From contig JAFLDS010000006.1 in the NCBI GenBank assembly GCA_017302295.1, positions 141,574-205,573 on the forward strand: a DNA stretch of 64,000 bases. Reading direction: 5' to 3'. Below, in pieces: positions 45,875 through 54,656 of this stretch. Within the stretch, counting starts at the first letter, position 1. Each line of letters begins with the position of its first letter. The notes beneath the pieces were generated by a model. It ran no database searches and was not told where the DNA came from. It worked only from the letters and a program-made list of their open reading frames with translations. The DNA is from Thauera sp. GTDB lineage: Bacteria > Pseudomonadota > Gammaproteobacteria > Burkholderiales > Rhodocyclaceae. The position numbers were made by a program, and so were the translations under genes.

Positions 45875-46960
45875 TCACTCGTACTGCGTCGCCCGCTTCA
45901 CCCGGCGCTGACGCACGGCCTCGGCCAGCACGTCCATCACCACCACGCTGTCCTCCCAGCCGATGCAGGCGTCAGTGATGCTCTTGCCGTACTCCAGCTC
46001 CTTGCCCGGCATCAGGTCCTGGCGGCCCTCCTTCAGGTGCGACTCGACCATCACGCCGATGATCCGGTCGTCGCCGCCCGCCATCTGCACCGCCACGTCG
46101 CGTGCCACTTCGATCTGCAGACGATGCTGCTTGCGGCTGTTCGCATGCGAGAAATCGATCATCACCTTCGCCGGCACCCCACCCGCCGCCAGATCCTTGC
46201 ACGCCGCCTCGACGCTCGCCGCATCGTAGTTGGTGCTCTTGCCGCCGCGCAGGATGGCGTGGCAATCCTCGTTGCCACGGGTCGACACGATCGCCGAATG
46301 CCCCGCCTTCGTCACCGACAGGAAGTGGTGCGGCGACTGCGCCGCCTTGATCGCATCCACCGCGATCTTCACATTGCCGTCGGTACCGTTCTTGAACCCC
46401 ACCGGGCACGACAGCCCCGACGCCAGTTCGCGGTGCACCTGGCTCTCGGTCGTGCGCGCACCGATCGCCCCCCAGCTGATCAGGTCGGCGATGTACTGCG
46501 GCGTGATCATGTCGAGAAACTCGGTACCGGCCGGCAGGCCCAGCTCATTGACTTCCCACAGCAGCTTGCGCGCCAGCCGAACGCCCTCGTTGATGCGGAA
46601 GCTGTTGTCGAGGTAAGGATCGTTGATCAGCCCCTTCCAGCCCACCGTCGTGCGCGGCTTCTCGAAATACACCCGCATCACGATCAGCAGGTCTTCTTTG
46701 AGCCGGTCCGCCTCCACCTTGAGCTTGCGCGCGTAGTCCATGGCCGCGTCGGCATCGTGGATCGAGCAGGGTCCGATGACCACCAGCAGGCGGTCATCGG
46801 CGCCGTAAAGAATGCGGTGGATCGCCTGGCGCGCCGCAAAGGCCACCTCGGCCGACTTCGGCGTGGCCGGAAACTCGCGCAGAACGTGTGCGGGCGGCAC
46901 CAGCTCCTTGATCTCCTTGATGCGGACGTCGTCGATATGAATCTTCATGGAGGCGGTCAT
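45875..46960 (-). CDS. aroG: DAHP synthase, class I (AroFGH type)
   Basis: A 361-residue enzyme condensing phosphoenolpyruvate with erythrose 4-phosphate, the entry to the shikimate pathway. The class I N-terminus DVRIKEIKELVPPAHVLREFPAT is present, as are the PEP/metal motifs VVIGPCSIHD, KPRTTVGWKGLINDP, GARTTESQVHRE, HAILRGGKSTNYD and MIDFSHANSRKQ. Which aromatic amino acid inhibits it cannot be told by eye, so the symbol is generic. The start is 46960 or, 12 bp downstream, 46948. It is divergent from the lipoprotein / ECF cluster. Confidence 0.93.
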   Translation of the reverse strand: MTASMKIHIDDVRIKEIKELVPPAHVLREFPATPKSAEVAFAARQAIHRILYGADDRLLVVIGPCSIHDADAAMDYARKLKVEADRLKEDLLIVMRVYFEKPRTTVGWKGLINDPYLDNSFRINEGVRLARKLLWEVNELGLPAGTEFLDMITPQYIADLISWGAIGARTTESQVHRELASGLSCPVGFKNGTDGNVKIAVDAIKAAQSPHHFLSVTKAGHSAIVSTRGNEDCHAILRGGKSTNYDAASVEAACKDLAAGGVPAKVMIDFSHANSRKQHRLQIEVARDVAVQMAGGDDRIIGVMVESHLKEGRQDLMPGKELEYGKSITDACIGWEDSVVVMDVLAEAVRQRRVKRATQYE

Positions 46961-47040
46961 GCGCAGACTCTGTGCTAAATCGAAAGTGAGTCCTGATTCT
47001 AGCCGAAGTCTCCGGATCGCTGCGCCGCCGCACGACGCAG

Positions 47041-47067
47041 GGAACTTTTTCACTGGGGACGGAATAA
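47041..47067 (+). promoter_or_regulatory. Possible ECF-sigma promoter
   Basis: GGAACTTTTT at 47041-47050 resembles the GGAACTT -35 element of many ECF sigma factors. A -10 in the CGGAATAAA segment about 16 bp later is unclear. It lies about 55-80 bp before the lipoprotein gene that leads the ECF cluster, where autoregulation would be expected. Confidence 0.4.
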
Positions 47068-47119
47068 ACCCCTTCCCTCCGCTGTTCACACGGTACCTTC
47101 ACCCGACAGGAGACGCACC

Positions 47120-47506
47120 ATGAACGCCAGAACCACGCTGCTCGCACCGGTCACCTTCGCAATCCTCGCCGCCTGCTCCAGCATGTCCGCCTATTCGGGC
47201 GCGCCGGCCATGGCCAAGGACGGCGTGCTGGTGAATCCCGCAGGCATGACGCTCTACACCTTCGACAAGGACCCGGCCGACGCCACCAAGAGCATGTGCA
47301 ATGGCCCCTGCGCCACGAACTGGCCCCCGCTCGCCGCCGACAAGGGCGCTACCGCCAGCGGCGACTGGAAGCCGGTGAGCCGCGACGACGGCAGCATGCA
47401 GTGGGCCTACAAGGGCAAGCCGGTCTACCTCTGGATCAAGGACCAGAAGCCGGGCGACCGCAGCGGCGACGGCGTGAACGGCGTCTGGCGGCTCGCCAAG
47501 CCCTGA
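47120..47506 (+). CDS. COG4315-type secreted lipoprotein
   Basis: A 128-residue exported protein. The signal and lipobox ILAACSS place the lipid on Cys19. The body has the two-copy repeat of this family (GVLVNPAGMTLYTFDKDP and GSMQWAYKGKPVYLWIKDQKPGD), plus a paired CNGPCATNWPP that may form a disulfide or bind a ligand. Function in the family is unknown. CAGGAGA precedes the ATG. It leads a cluster with an ECF sigma factor and its anti-sigma, and then msrPQ, so a role in periplasmic oxidative stress is a fair guess but not shown. Confidence 0.88.
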   Translation: MNARTTLLAPVTFAILAACSSMSAYSGAPAMAKDGVLVNPAGMTLYTFDKDPADATKSMCNGPCATNWPPLAADKGATASGDWKPVSRDDGSMQWAYKGKPVYLWIKDQKPGDRSGDGVNGVWRLAKP

Positions 47507-47524
47507 GGCCTGCGCCCGCACGGC

Positions 47525-48040
47525 ATGCAAGCACAGCACGACCTGCTCGCCGAGATTCCCCGTCTGCGCCGCTATGCCCGGGCGCTGACGGGGGACCGCA
47601 CGCGCGCCGACGATCTCGTGCAGGACACGCTGGAACGCGCGCTCGGGCGTTGGCGCCTGTGGCGCCCGGGCAATCTTCGCGCCTGGCTGATGACGATCAT
47701 GCACAACCTGTTCGTGAATGAGCTGAGGGCGAATGCGCTCGTCGAATATCGCGACGATGCTGCACTGCCCGAGCATCCGGTTCGCTCAGCGCAGGCCGAC
47801 AGCCTGGAACTGCGCGACCTCGAGCGCGCGCTGCAGAGTCTGCCAGCCGAGCAGCGAGAGGTGCTGCTGCTCGTCGGCCTGGAGGAACTCGCTTACGAGG
47901 AAGTCGCGCGCATCGTTGGCGTACCGATCGGCACCATCATGTCGCGGCTGTCGCGCGCACGCTCGCGCCTGCGCAGCCTGATGTCGGGCACCGAGCCGCG
48001 CCCGACGGCGGGCGCGGCTCACCTTCGAGTCGTGAAATGA
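47525..48040 (+). CDS. ECF sigma factor
   Basis: A 171-residue sigma-70-family regulator with only regions 2 and 4. Sigma2 is about residues 10-75 (YARALTGDRTRADDLVQDTLERALGRW, AWLMTIMHNLFVNELR); sigma4 is about 103-160 (ALQSLPAEQREVLLLVGLEELAYEEVARIVGVPIGTIMSRLSRARSRLR). It starts 18 bp after the lipoprotein gene with a weak ribosome-binding site. Its stop overlaps the anti-sigma start (ATGA), a classic sigma / anti-sigma pair. Confidence 0.95.
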   Translation: MQAQHDLLAEIPRLRRYARALTGDRTRADDLVQDTLERALGRWRLWRPGNLRAWLMTIMHNLFVNELRANALVEYRDDAALPEHPVRSAQADSLELRDLERALQSLPAEQREVLLLVGLEELAYEEVARIVGVPIGTIMSRLSRARSRLRSLMSGTEPRPTAGAAHLRVVK

Positions 48041-48816
48041 GCATCAAGCCCCCTCCCTTCCCCCTGGAGGTCGTGCACGCCTGGGTCGACGACCGGCTCG
48101 ACGAGGCTCGGCGCGCCGAGGTCGAAGCCTGGCTCGCCGCGAACCCCGAGCACGCTCGAGAACTCCGCGACTGGCGCCAACTCGACGTGCAGTTGCGCGC
48201 CGCCTATGCCCCGATCCTGCAGGAAGCCTTACCGGTGCGACTCCAGACTGCCGCGCAGCGCCGCCGCACGACATGGCGCATGGCGGCGGCAATAGGCTGG
48301 CTCGCGCTGGGCGGCCTGATCGGCGCGGCAGGCGGCTACCGCTACGCCACCCACGACGAAACATCGCATGCACCGATCCAGGCCACTACCGACTTCCCTC
48401 GTCGCGCCGCAATCGCCCACGCGGTGTTCACCCCGGAGCAGCGCCACCCGGTCGAAGTCGGCGCCGACCAGGAGGCACATCTCGTGGCCTGGCTGTCGAA
48501 GCGGCTCGGCACCGCGCTGCGCGTTCCCGATCTTCAGGCACGCGGCTATCACCTCGTCGGCGGCCGCCTGCTCGCAGCCGATGCGGGGCCCGGCGCCCAG
48601 TTCATGTACCAGAGCGAAAGCGGCGAACGCCTCACGCTCTACGTGACCTCGGGTCAAGGAGAGGACACGGGCACCGCCTTCCGCTACGCCGAGGAGCGGG
48701 ACATCGCAGTGTTCTACTGGGTTGACGAGGGCTTCGCCTATGCGCTCGCGGGCAAGGCCGCGCGCGACGCGCTGCTCCCGGTTGCCGACGCGGTCTATCG
48801 ACAGCTTGTGCGCTGA
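48037..48816 (+). CDS. Membrane anti-sigma factor
   Basis: A 259-residue protein. The N-terminal cytoplasmic domain (about 1-80) has the anti-sigma pattern VHAWVDDRLDEARRAEVEAWLAANPEHARELRDW. It lacks the HxxxCxxC zinc motif, so zinc-redox sensing is unlikely. A single TM segment lies at about 82-103. The periplasmic part (about 105-259) is beta-rich, with DLQARGYHLVGGRLLAADAGPGAQFMYQSESGERLTLYV. It probably holds the upstream sigma factor at the membrane until an envelope signal arrives. Confidence 0.9.
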   Translation: MSIKPPPFPLEVVHAWVDDRLDEARRAEVEAWLAANPEHARELRDWRQLDVQLRAAYAPILQEALPVRLQTAAQRRRTTWRMAAAIGWLALGGLIGAAGGYRYATHDETSHAPIQATTDFPRRAAIAHAVFTPEQRHPVEVGADQEAHLVAWLSKRLGTALRVPDLQARGYHLVGGRLLAADAGPGAQFMYQSESGERLTLYVTSGQGEDTGTAFRYAEERDIAVFYWVDEGFAYALAGKAARDALLPVADAVYRQLVR

Positions 48817-48948
48817 ACTGAATCGCGCCGCGCACGTCAGAGCAGCACGACCACGGCGCGCAGCAGCCAGACGCTTGCCACGCAGATCGCAGTAAGTTTC
48901 CGGCGGTCTCGCGCGACCAATACTCACCCCCACCACGATTGCCTCATC

Positions 48949-49890
48949 ATGCTGATCCTACGCACCCCTGAACTGCCCTCCTCCGAGATCACGCCGCGCG
49001 AACTGTTCGAAGGCCGTCGCCGCTTCCTGCGCGATGCGGGGCTGGTGCTTGCGGCGGGCGCTTTCGGCGGCCTCGCCTCCGCGCCCGCCACCGCCGCCAA
49101 CGCCCGGCTTGCGCCACTGGCCGCGTCCCCGCTGAGCACCAACGAGGAGAAGACCAGCTACAAGTCGGTCACCACCTACAACAACTACTACGAGTTCGGC
49201 ACCGACAAGGGCGACCCGGTCGACAACGCCGGCCGCCTGGTGACGCGCCCATGGACCGTCCGTGTCGAGGGCCTCGTCGGCAAGCCACGCACCTTCGACA
49301 TCGACGAGCTGATGAAGCTCGCGCCGCTCGAGGAGCGCATCTACCGCATGCGCTGCGTGGAGGGCTGGTCGATGGTGATCCCCTGGGTCGGCTTTCCGCT
49401 CTCGGCGCTGCTCAAGCAGGTCGAACCACTGGGCAGCGCGAAGTTCGTCGAATTCGTCACCCTGTACGATCCCAAGGTGATGAGCCGCCTGCCGGTGCTG
49501 GACTGGCCCTACACCGAGGGGCTGCGACTCGATGAAGCGCTGCACCCCCTCACCCTTCTCACGCTCGGTCTTTACGGCGAAGTGCTGCCCAACCAGAATG
49601 GCGCCCCGGTTCGATTGGTGGTGCCGTGGAAGTACGGCTTCAAGAGCGCGAAATCCATCGTCACCATCCGCCTCACCGAAAAGCAGCCCGCCACCGCCTG
49701 GAACAAGGCAGCACGCCACGAATACGGCTTCTATTCGAACGTGAACCCGCAGGTGGACCATCCGCGCTGGAGCCAGGCCACCGAGCGGCGCATCGGCGAG
49801 TTCCGTAAACGGCCGACGCTGATGTTCAATGGCTACGCCGAGCAGGTCGCGAGCCTGTACCAGGGCATGGACCTGCGCGCCAACTTCTGA
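48949..49890 (+). CDS. msrP: Protein-methionine-sulfoxide reductase, molybdenum subunit
   Basis: A 313-residue periplasmic molybdopterin enzyme that repairs oxidised methionines. A Tat signal is visible ([15 protein letters not shown], residues 23-37). The molybdenum ligand is Cys136 in [15 protein letters not shown]. Family text such as [22 protein letters not shown] and [11 protein letters not shown] is intact. It depends on the heme protein MsrQ (11 bp downstream) for electrons and on molybdopterin, whose gene mogA lies just beyond on the opposite strand. It follows the anti-sigma gene by 132 bp without a visible terminator. Confidence 0.97.
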   Translation: MLILRTPELPSSEITPRELFEGRRRFLRDAGLVLAAGAFGGLASAPATAANARLAPLAASPLSTNEEKTSYKSVTTYNNYYEFGTDKGDPVDNAGRLVTRPWTVRVEGLVGKPRTFDIDELMKLAPLEERIYRMRCVEGWSMVIPWVGFPLSALLKQVEPLGSAKFVEFVTLYDPKVMSRLPVLDWPYTEGLRLDEALHPLTLLTLGLYGEVLPNQNGAPVRLVVPWKYGFKSAKSIVTIRLTEKQPATAWNKAARHEYGFYSNVNPQVDHPRWSQATERRIGEFRKRPTLMFNGYAEQVASLYQGMDLRANF

Positions 49891-49901
49891 ACCCCGACGA
49901 C

Positions 49902-50588
49902 ATGACGACGATGCTACACGCGCCGACCCGGACCCAACTGGCCGGGCTGAAGGCCGCCTTGTTCCTGCTTTGCCTGGTGCCCGCCGTCCGGCTGGTGCTG
50001 GGCTGGCAGGCTGACACGCTCGGCGCCAACCCCATTGAGACGATCACGCGTGCGAGCGGCGACTGGACATTGCGCTTTCTGCTGATCACGCTCTGCGTCA
50101 CGCCCCTGCGCCGCCTGACCGGGCTCAACTGGCTGCTGCGGCTGCGCCGCATGCTCGGGCTCTTCGCCTACGCCTACGGCTGCGCGCACTTCATGACCTA
50201 CCTGTGGCTGGACCAGTTCTTCGACTGGATGGCGATCGCGCACGACATCCTGAAGCGGCCCTTCATCACCGTGGGCTTCGCCGCGCTGGTGCTGATGACG
50301 CCGCTGGCGCTGACCTCCAACGCTTTCTCGATCCGCAAGCTCGGCGGCCGCAGATGGCAGGCCCTGCACCGCTCGGTGTATGGGATCGCCATCCTCGGCG
50401 TGGTGCATTTCTGGTGGCTGGTGAAGGCGGACGTGCGCGAACCGATGCTGTATGCGTTCGCGCTCGCTTGGCTGCTGATCGTGCGCGCCTGGTGGCGCGA
50501 AGTGGAGCGCCGCCGCCAGTTGGCGGCATCGCCCCCCGTGCCGGCCTTCAAAGGCAAGGTCATCCGCATCGTGCCGGCCGACAAGTGA
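49902..50588 (+). CDS. msrQ: MsrQ heme-binding membrane subunit
   Basis: A 228-residue inner-membrane b-type cytochrome of the ferric-reductase-like family with about six TM helices. Candidate heme histidines lie in YAYGCAHFMTYLWLDQ, in WQALHRSVYGIAIL and in LGVVHFWWLVKADV. It passes electrons from the quinone pool or a flavin reductase to MsrP. It starts 11 bp after msrP, and the two form one unit. Confidence 0.95.
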   Translation: MTTMLHAPTRTQLAGLKAALFLLCLVPAVRLVLGWQADTLGANPIETITRASGDWTLRFLLITLCVTPLRRLTGLNWLLRLRRMLGLFAYAYGCAHFMTYLWLDQFFDWMAIAHDILKRPFITVGFAALVLMTPLALTSNAFSIRKLGGRRWQALHRSVYGIAILGVVHFWWLVKADVREPMLYAFALAWLLIVRAWWREVERRRQLAASPPVPAFKGKVIRIVPADK

Positions 50589-50634
50589 GGCTCGCCGCCG
50601 TGGCGCATTGCCCCCGGGGTTCGACCCCGAGACG

Positions 50635-51225
50635 TCAGGCGGGCCGCGGCCGGACCGCACTCTTCGGACGGAAGGCCTTGATCACCGACTCGTCGGTCTC
50701 GACATAGGGCCCGCCGATGAGGTCGATGCAGTAGGGAATCGCCGCGAAGATGCCGACGTGGCGCACATTGCCGTCAACATCGCGCACCCCTTCCAGGGTT
50801 TCACGGATCGACTTCGGCTGCCCGGGCAGATTGACGATCAGGCTCTTTGCGCGGATGACCGCGACCTGTCGCGACAGGATGGCGGTCGGCACGAAGTTCA
50901 GGCTGATGCGCCGCATCTCCTCGCCGAAGCCGGGCATCTCCTTGTCGCCCACCGCCAGCGTCGCCTCGGGGGTGACGTCTCGCGGCGACGGGCCGGTGCC
51001 GCCGGTGGTGAGGATCAGCGCGCAGCCGGCCGTGTCAGCCAGCTCGATCAGGGTCTGCTCGATCAACGGGCGCTCGTCGGGAATCAGCCTGGCCTCGGCG
51101 CTCCACGGCGAGGTCAGCGCGCGTCCGAGCCACTCCCTCAGCGCCGGAATGCCCTGGTCCTCGTAGCGGCCATCGGATGCGCGGTCGCTGATCGACACCA
51201 GGCCGATCCTGATGTGTTCGCTCAT
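50635..51225 (-). CDS. mogA: Molybdopterin adenylyltransferase
   Basis: A 196-residue enzyme that adenylylates molybdopterin before molybdenum insertion. Signatures: IGLVSISDRASDGRYEDQGIPAL, LILTTGGTGPSPRDVTPEAT (the MPT-binding TGGTG loop), and SLIVNLPGQPKSI. It converges on msrQ, placing a cofactor gene beside a molybdoenzyme. Its start overlaps the darP stop (ATGA arrangement), so darP and mogA are cotranscribed. Confidence 0.95.
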   Translation of the reverse strand: MSEHIRIGLVSISDRASDGRYEDQGIPALREWLGRALTSPWSAEARLIPDERPLIEQTLIELADTAGCALILTTGGTGPSPRDVTPEATLAVGDKEMPGFGEEMRRISLNFVPTAILSRQVAVIRAKSLIVNLPGQPKSIRETLEGVRDVDGNVRHVGIFAAIPYCIDLIGGPYVETDESVIKAFRPKSAVRPRPA

Positions 51226-51842
51226 GCCTTGTCCGCCTCGTCGCCCGCGGCGTCCTCGCCCAAGTCGTCATCCGTCTCGTGGTCGATCTCGTCGTCCTTC
51301 GCGCCGCCGTCCTCGAGTTCGCGCAGCACCCGGAAGATCTCGCGAAACGCCTTCGGCGGCTTGCCCGCATCGCGCTCCTTCAGGGCGTTGCGCCGCAGGG
51401 TGCGCAGGTACTGCAGGTCAGCTTCGGGCCACGTTGCGGCAATGGTGCCGATCACCTTCTCATCCTCGAGCAGGTCGACGCGCAGGCGCTCAAGGCGGTG
51501 CATTTTCGCCACCTCGGTGGCGGAATTGCCGTTGATGATGTCGAGCTGGGCCTGGATGGGCTCGGGGTCGATCTTGCGCATCAGCTTGCCGATGTACTGC
51601 ATCTGGCGCCGGCGCGCCTCCATCTTGAAGCGCTGTGCGTCGCGAATGGCATCGTAGAGGCCATCGGGCAGCGGCATCTTCTTCAGCCGCTCGGGCGACA
51701 GCGCCACGAGCTGCTCGCCGAGGTCCTGCAGCGCGTGCATCTCGCGCTTGAGGCTGCTCTTGCTCGGCGGCTCGAACGGCTCGTCGGATTGGGCGGCGTG
51801 ATGCGGGCCGGAATGGGGTCGATGGCGGGAATCGGAATGCAT
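51222..51842 (-). CDS. darP: Ribosome-associated protein DarP/YjgA
   Basis: A 206-residue DUF615 protein that takes part in late 50S subunit assembly. Recognisable text includes SKSSLKREMHALQDLGEQLVALSPERLKKMPLPD and RRRQMQYIGKLMRKIDPEPIQ. Ends are charged: a His-rich N-terminus and an acidic C-terminus. The ATG at 51842 is used. It is divergent from pmbA with an 80-bp gap, a widely kept neighbourhood. Confidence 0.94.
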   Translation of the reverse strand: MHSDSRHRPHSGPHHAAQSDEPFEPPSKSSLKREMHALQDLGEQLVALSPERLKKMPLPDGLYDAIRDAQRFKMEARRRQMQYIGKLMRKIDPEPIQAQLDIINGNSATEVAKMHRLERLRVDLLEDEKVIGTIAATWPEADLQYLRTLRRNALKERDAGKPPKAFREIFRVLRELEDGGAKDDEIDHETDDDLGEDAAGDEADKA

Positions 51843-51922
51843 CGTTCGAGTGGAGTCCTGCGTGGTGGGAGGCTTGCGGGAACGCGGTAAGATTATAGCC
51901 CCTGCCCAATCCGCTCCCATCC

Positions 51923-53263
51923 ATGTCCGCTCCAGGCTTTTCCTTCTCCCAGGCGCACTTGCGCGAAATCGCCACCGACATCCTGAAATACGCCAAAAAG
52001 CGCGGTGCGTCGGCCTGCTCCACCGACGTCTCCGAAGGCTTCGGCCAGTCGGTCGCGGTGCGCAAGGGTGAAGTCGACACCATCGAATACAACCGCGACA
52101 AGGGCGTCGGCGTGAGCGTGTATCTGGGCCAGCAGCGCGGCTACGCCAGCACCTCGGACTTTTCCAAGGCGGCGCTGAAGGCGACGGTGGACGCTGCGCT
52201 GTCGATCGCGCGCTTCACTGCCCCCGACCCTTGCGCCGGCCTTGCCGACGCCGCGCTGATGGCGCGGGACTGCCCCGACCTCGACCTCTTCCACCCCTGG
52301 GACATCGACGTCGACGACGCGATCGCGCTGGCGCGCCGCTGCGAGGAGGCGGCCTTCGCGGTGAGCCCGAAGATCACCAACTCCGAAGGAGCGAACACCT
52401 CGATCCAGCAGGCGCACTTCGTCTCGGCGAACAGCCACGGTTTCATCGGCGGCTATGCCAGCACGCGGCATGGGCTGTCGTGCTCGGTGATCGCCGGCGA
52501 GGGCGACGCCATGCAGCGCGAATACTGGTACGACTCACGCCGCGACGCTGCGGACCTGATGTCGGCCGAGGACATCGGCCGCGTCGCCGGCGAGCGCGCG
52601 GTTTCGCGCCTGGGAGCGAAGAAGATCCGCACCTGCGAGGTGCCGGTCATCTTCGAGGCGCCGCTGGCGGTGGCGCTGATCGGCAACTTCGTTCAGGCGG
52701 TGAGCGGCGGTTCGCTGTACCGGAAATCCAGCTTCCTGCTCGACAGCCTCGGCCAGCCGGTGTTCTCGCCCGTGATCAGCATTGCGGAACGTCCGCATCT
52801 GAAGAAGGCCTTCGGGTCGAGCCCTTTCGACAGCGACGGCGTGGCCACGCGGGACCGTGAAGTCGTCGTCGAGGGCGTGCTGCAGGGCTATTTCCTGTCG
52901 GCATACTCGGCGCGCAAGCTCGGCATGCAGACCACCGGAAACGCAGGCGGGTCGCACAATCTCAGGGTGAAGGCGGGCGACGAGAACCTCGCCGGGCTCA
53001 TGCGCCGCATGGACCGCGGCCTGCTCGTCACCGAACTGCTGGGCCACGGGGTCAATTACGTCACTGGCGACTACTCGCGCGGCGCCGCCGGATTCTGGGT
53101 GGAAAAGGGGCGCATCAAGCATGCGGTCGAGGAAGTCACCATCGCCGGCAACCTGCGCGACATGTTCCGCGGCATCGTCGCCGTCGGCAATGACGCCCTG
53201 CCACGTGGAGCCAAGCATTGCGGCTCGCTGCTGATCGAGCGCATGAAGGTCGCCGGCCGCTGA
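51923..53263 (+). CDS. pmbA: Metalloprotease partner subunit PmbA/TldE
   Basis: A 446-residue U62-family subunit that lacks the HExxxH zinc site and forms the active heterodimer with TldD. Typical text: RGASACSTDVSEGFGQSVAVRKGEVDTIEYNRDKGVGVSVYLG at the start and LLVTELLGHGVNYVTGDYSRGAAGFWVEKG near the end. The complex clears unfolded peptides and can mature modified peptides. tldD lies about 39 kb away in the same window, so the two subunits are made from separate operons. Confidence 0.96.
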   Translation: MSAPGFSFSQAHLREIATDILKYAKKRGASACSTDVSEGFGQSVAVRKGEVDTIEYNRDKGVGVSVYLGQQRGYASTSDFSKAALKATVDAALSIARFTAPDPCAGLADAALMARDCPDLDLFHPWDIDVDDAIALARRCEEAAFAVSPKITNSEGANTSIQQAHFVSANSHGFIGGYASTRHGLSCSVIAGEGDAMQREYWYDSRRDAADLMSAEDIGRVAGERAVSRLGAKKIRTCEVPVIFEAPLAVALIGNFVQAVSGGSLYRKSSFLLDSLGQPVFSPVISIAERPHLKKAFGSSPFDSDGVATRDREVVVEGVLQGYFLSAYSARKLGMQTTGNAGGSHNLRVKAGDENLAGLMRRMDRGLLVTELLGHGVNYVTGDYSRGAAGFWVEKGRIKHAVEEVTIAGNLRDMFRGIVAVGNDALPRGAKHCGSLLIERMKVAGR

Positions 53264-53319
53264 CCCCGCACGCACTCGCGCTTAGGGTTTTCCGTGGGTT
53301 CTGGTCAAGTTGCGACCCC

Positions 53320-53325
53320 TATAAT
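53320..53325 (+). promoter_or_regulatory. -10 element before the TRAP solute-binding gene
   Basis: A perfect TATAAT 45 bp upstream of the GTG start, with only a weak -35 candidate (GGTTCT) at 17-bp spacing. Probably the housekeeping promoter of the monocistronic binding-protein gene, perhaps needing an activator. Confidence 0.5.
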
Positions 53326-53369
53326 CTTTTGCTGATGGTTTCATCACCCATACCTGTCAAGGAGACAAT

Positions 53370-54509
53370 GTGGAACGTCGTTCATTTCTGATGAAGGCCG
53401 GCGCCGGCCTCGCCGCAGGCGCCGCCGTCGGTCTCGCCGCCTGCGGCAAGACCGAGCAAGCCGCAGCCCCCGCCGCTGCCCCTGCAGGCGCGCCCGCCGT
53501 CCACACCGGCCTGCCGGAGATCAAGTGGCGCATCACCTCCAGCTTCCCCAAGAGCCTCGACACGATCTACGGGGGTGCCGATACGCTCGCCAACCGTCTG
53601 CGCGAGATGACCGACGGCAAGTTCGACATCCGCGTCTTCCCCGCCGGTGAGATCGTCCCCGGCCTGCAGGCGCTGGACGCCGTGCAGCAGGGCACGGTCG
53701 AAGCCTGCCACACCTGCTCGTACTACTACGTCGGCAAGGACAAGACCTTCGGCTTCGGCACTTCAGTGCCCTTCGGCCTTAATGCCCGCCAGATGAACGC
53801 CTGGCTGCAGTTCGGCGGCGGTCAAGCGCTGCTCGACGAGTTCTACGCCAATTACAACATCCTGTCCTTCCCCGGCGGCAACACCGGTGTGCAGATGGGG
53901 GGCTGGTATCGCAAGCCCATCGCCTCACTGGAGGACGTCAAGGGCCTCAAGATCCGCATCGCCGGCCTGGGTGGCGAAGTGTTCGCCCGTATCGGCGCGA
54001 TTCCGCAGCAGATCGCCGGCGGCGACATCTACCCCTCGCTGGAGAAGGGCACCATCGATGCGGCCGAGTGGGTTGGCCCCTACGACGACGAGAAGCTGGG
54101 CTTCTACAAGGTTGCACCCAACTACTACTACCCGGGCTGGTGGGAGCCGGGCCCGACGATCCACTTCTTCGTCAACAAGGCCGAATGGGACAAGCTGCCC
54201 AAGATCTATCAATCGGCCTTCAAGGCGGCAGCCCACGAGGCCAACGTCACCATGATGTCGTCCTACGACGACAAGAACCCGCAGGCGCTCGCCCGCCTGC
54301 TGTCCAATGGCGCCAAGCTGCATGCCTACCCGGATGACGTCATGAAGGCAGCGTACAAGGCGGCGTTCGAGTTCTATGGTGAGGAATCGGGCAGGAATCC
54401 GGCTTTTGCCAAGATCTTTGCCTCCTTCGACAAGTACCGGAAGACGCAGAACGCCTGGTTCAGCGTTGCCGAGGCGAGCATCGACCGCTTCGTCCAGTCG
54501 CAGCGCTGA
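53370..54509 (+). CDS. TRAP transporter solute-binding protein, TakP-like
   Basis: A 379-residue periplasmic or lipid-anchored DctP-family protein. The start is GTG with AAGGAG upstream; an ATG one base out of frame is a decoy. The N-terminus has a Tat motif (RRSFLMKAG) and a lipobox-like GLAAC, so it may be a Tat-exported lipoprotein. Segments WRITSSFPKSLDTIYGGADTLANRL and GNTGVQMGGWYRKPI resemble TakP, which binds 2-oxo acids. The permease genes lie next door but on the opposite strand, converging. It ends in a strong terminator. Confidence 0.92.
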   Translation: MERRSFLMKAGAGLAAGAAVGLAACGKTEQAAAPAAAPAGAPAVHTGLPEIKWRITSSFPKSLDTIYGGADTLANRLREMTDGKFDIRVFPAGEIVPGLQALDAVQQGTVEACHTCSYYYVGKDKTFGFGTSVPFGLNARQMNAWLQFGGGQALLDEFYANYNILSFPGGNTGVQMGGWYRKPIASLEDVKGLKIRIAGLGGEVFARIGAIPQQIAGGDIYPSLEKGTIDAAEWVGPYDDEKLGFYKVAPNYYYPGWWEPGPTIHFFVNKAEWDKLPKIYQSAFKAAAHEANVTMMSSYDDKNPQALARLLSNGAKLHAYPDDVMKAAYKAAFEFYGEESGRNPAFAKIFASFDKYRKTQNAWFSVAEASIDRFVQSQR

Positions 54510-54528
54510 TTGCGCGTCAGCGACGACG

Positions 54529-54557
54529 AACCGCAGCCTTGGGGCTGCGGTTTTTTT
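54529..54557 (+). terminator. Rho-independent terminator of the binding-protein gene
   Basis: Stem AACCGCAGCC / GGCTGCGGTT with a TTGG loop, ending in a run of seven T, 20 bp after the stop. Confidence 0.92.
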
Positions 54558-54576
54558 ATGTCGGTCGTCAATGGAA

Positions 54577-54612
54577 CAGGGGCCTTCGCGGAGCGTGTCC
54601 GCAAGGCCCCTG
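54577..54612. terminator. Second hairpin, toward dctM
   Basis: A long stem CAGGGGCCTTCGCGGA / TCCGCAAGGCCCCTG with one bulged C and a 5-nt loop, without a clear U-tract. It lies 45 bp beyond the dctM stop and probably terminates the minus-strand transcript. Confidence 0.65.
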
Positions 54613-54656
54613 CTTCATTTCAAGAGCTCAGCGCCCGGGGGCGCTGACGCGGGCCG

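Noticed and set aside
50616-50632. Sequence CGGGGTTCGACCCCG resembling a tRNA T-arm near the end of msrQ
   Set aside because: With a proper seven-base T-loop the stem has a mismatch, and no acceptor, anticodon or D-arm can be built around it. It is a short hairpin only.
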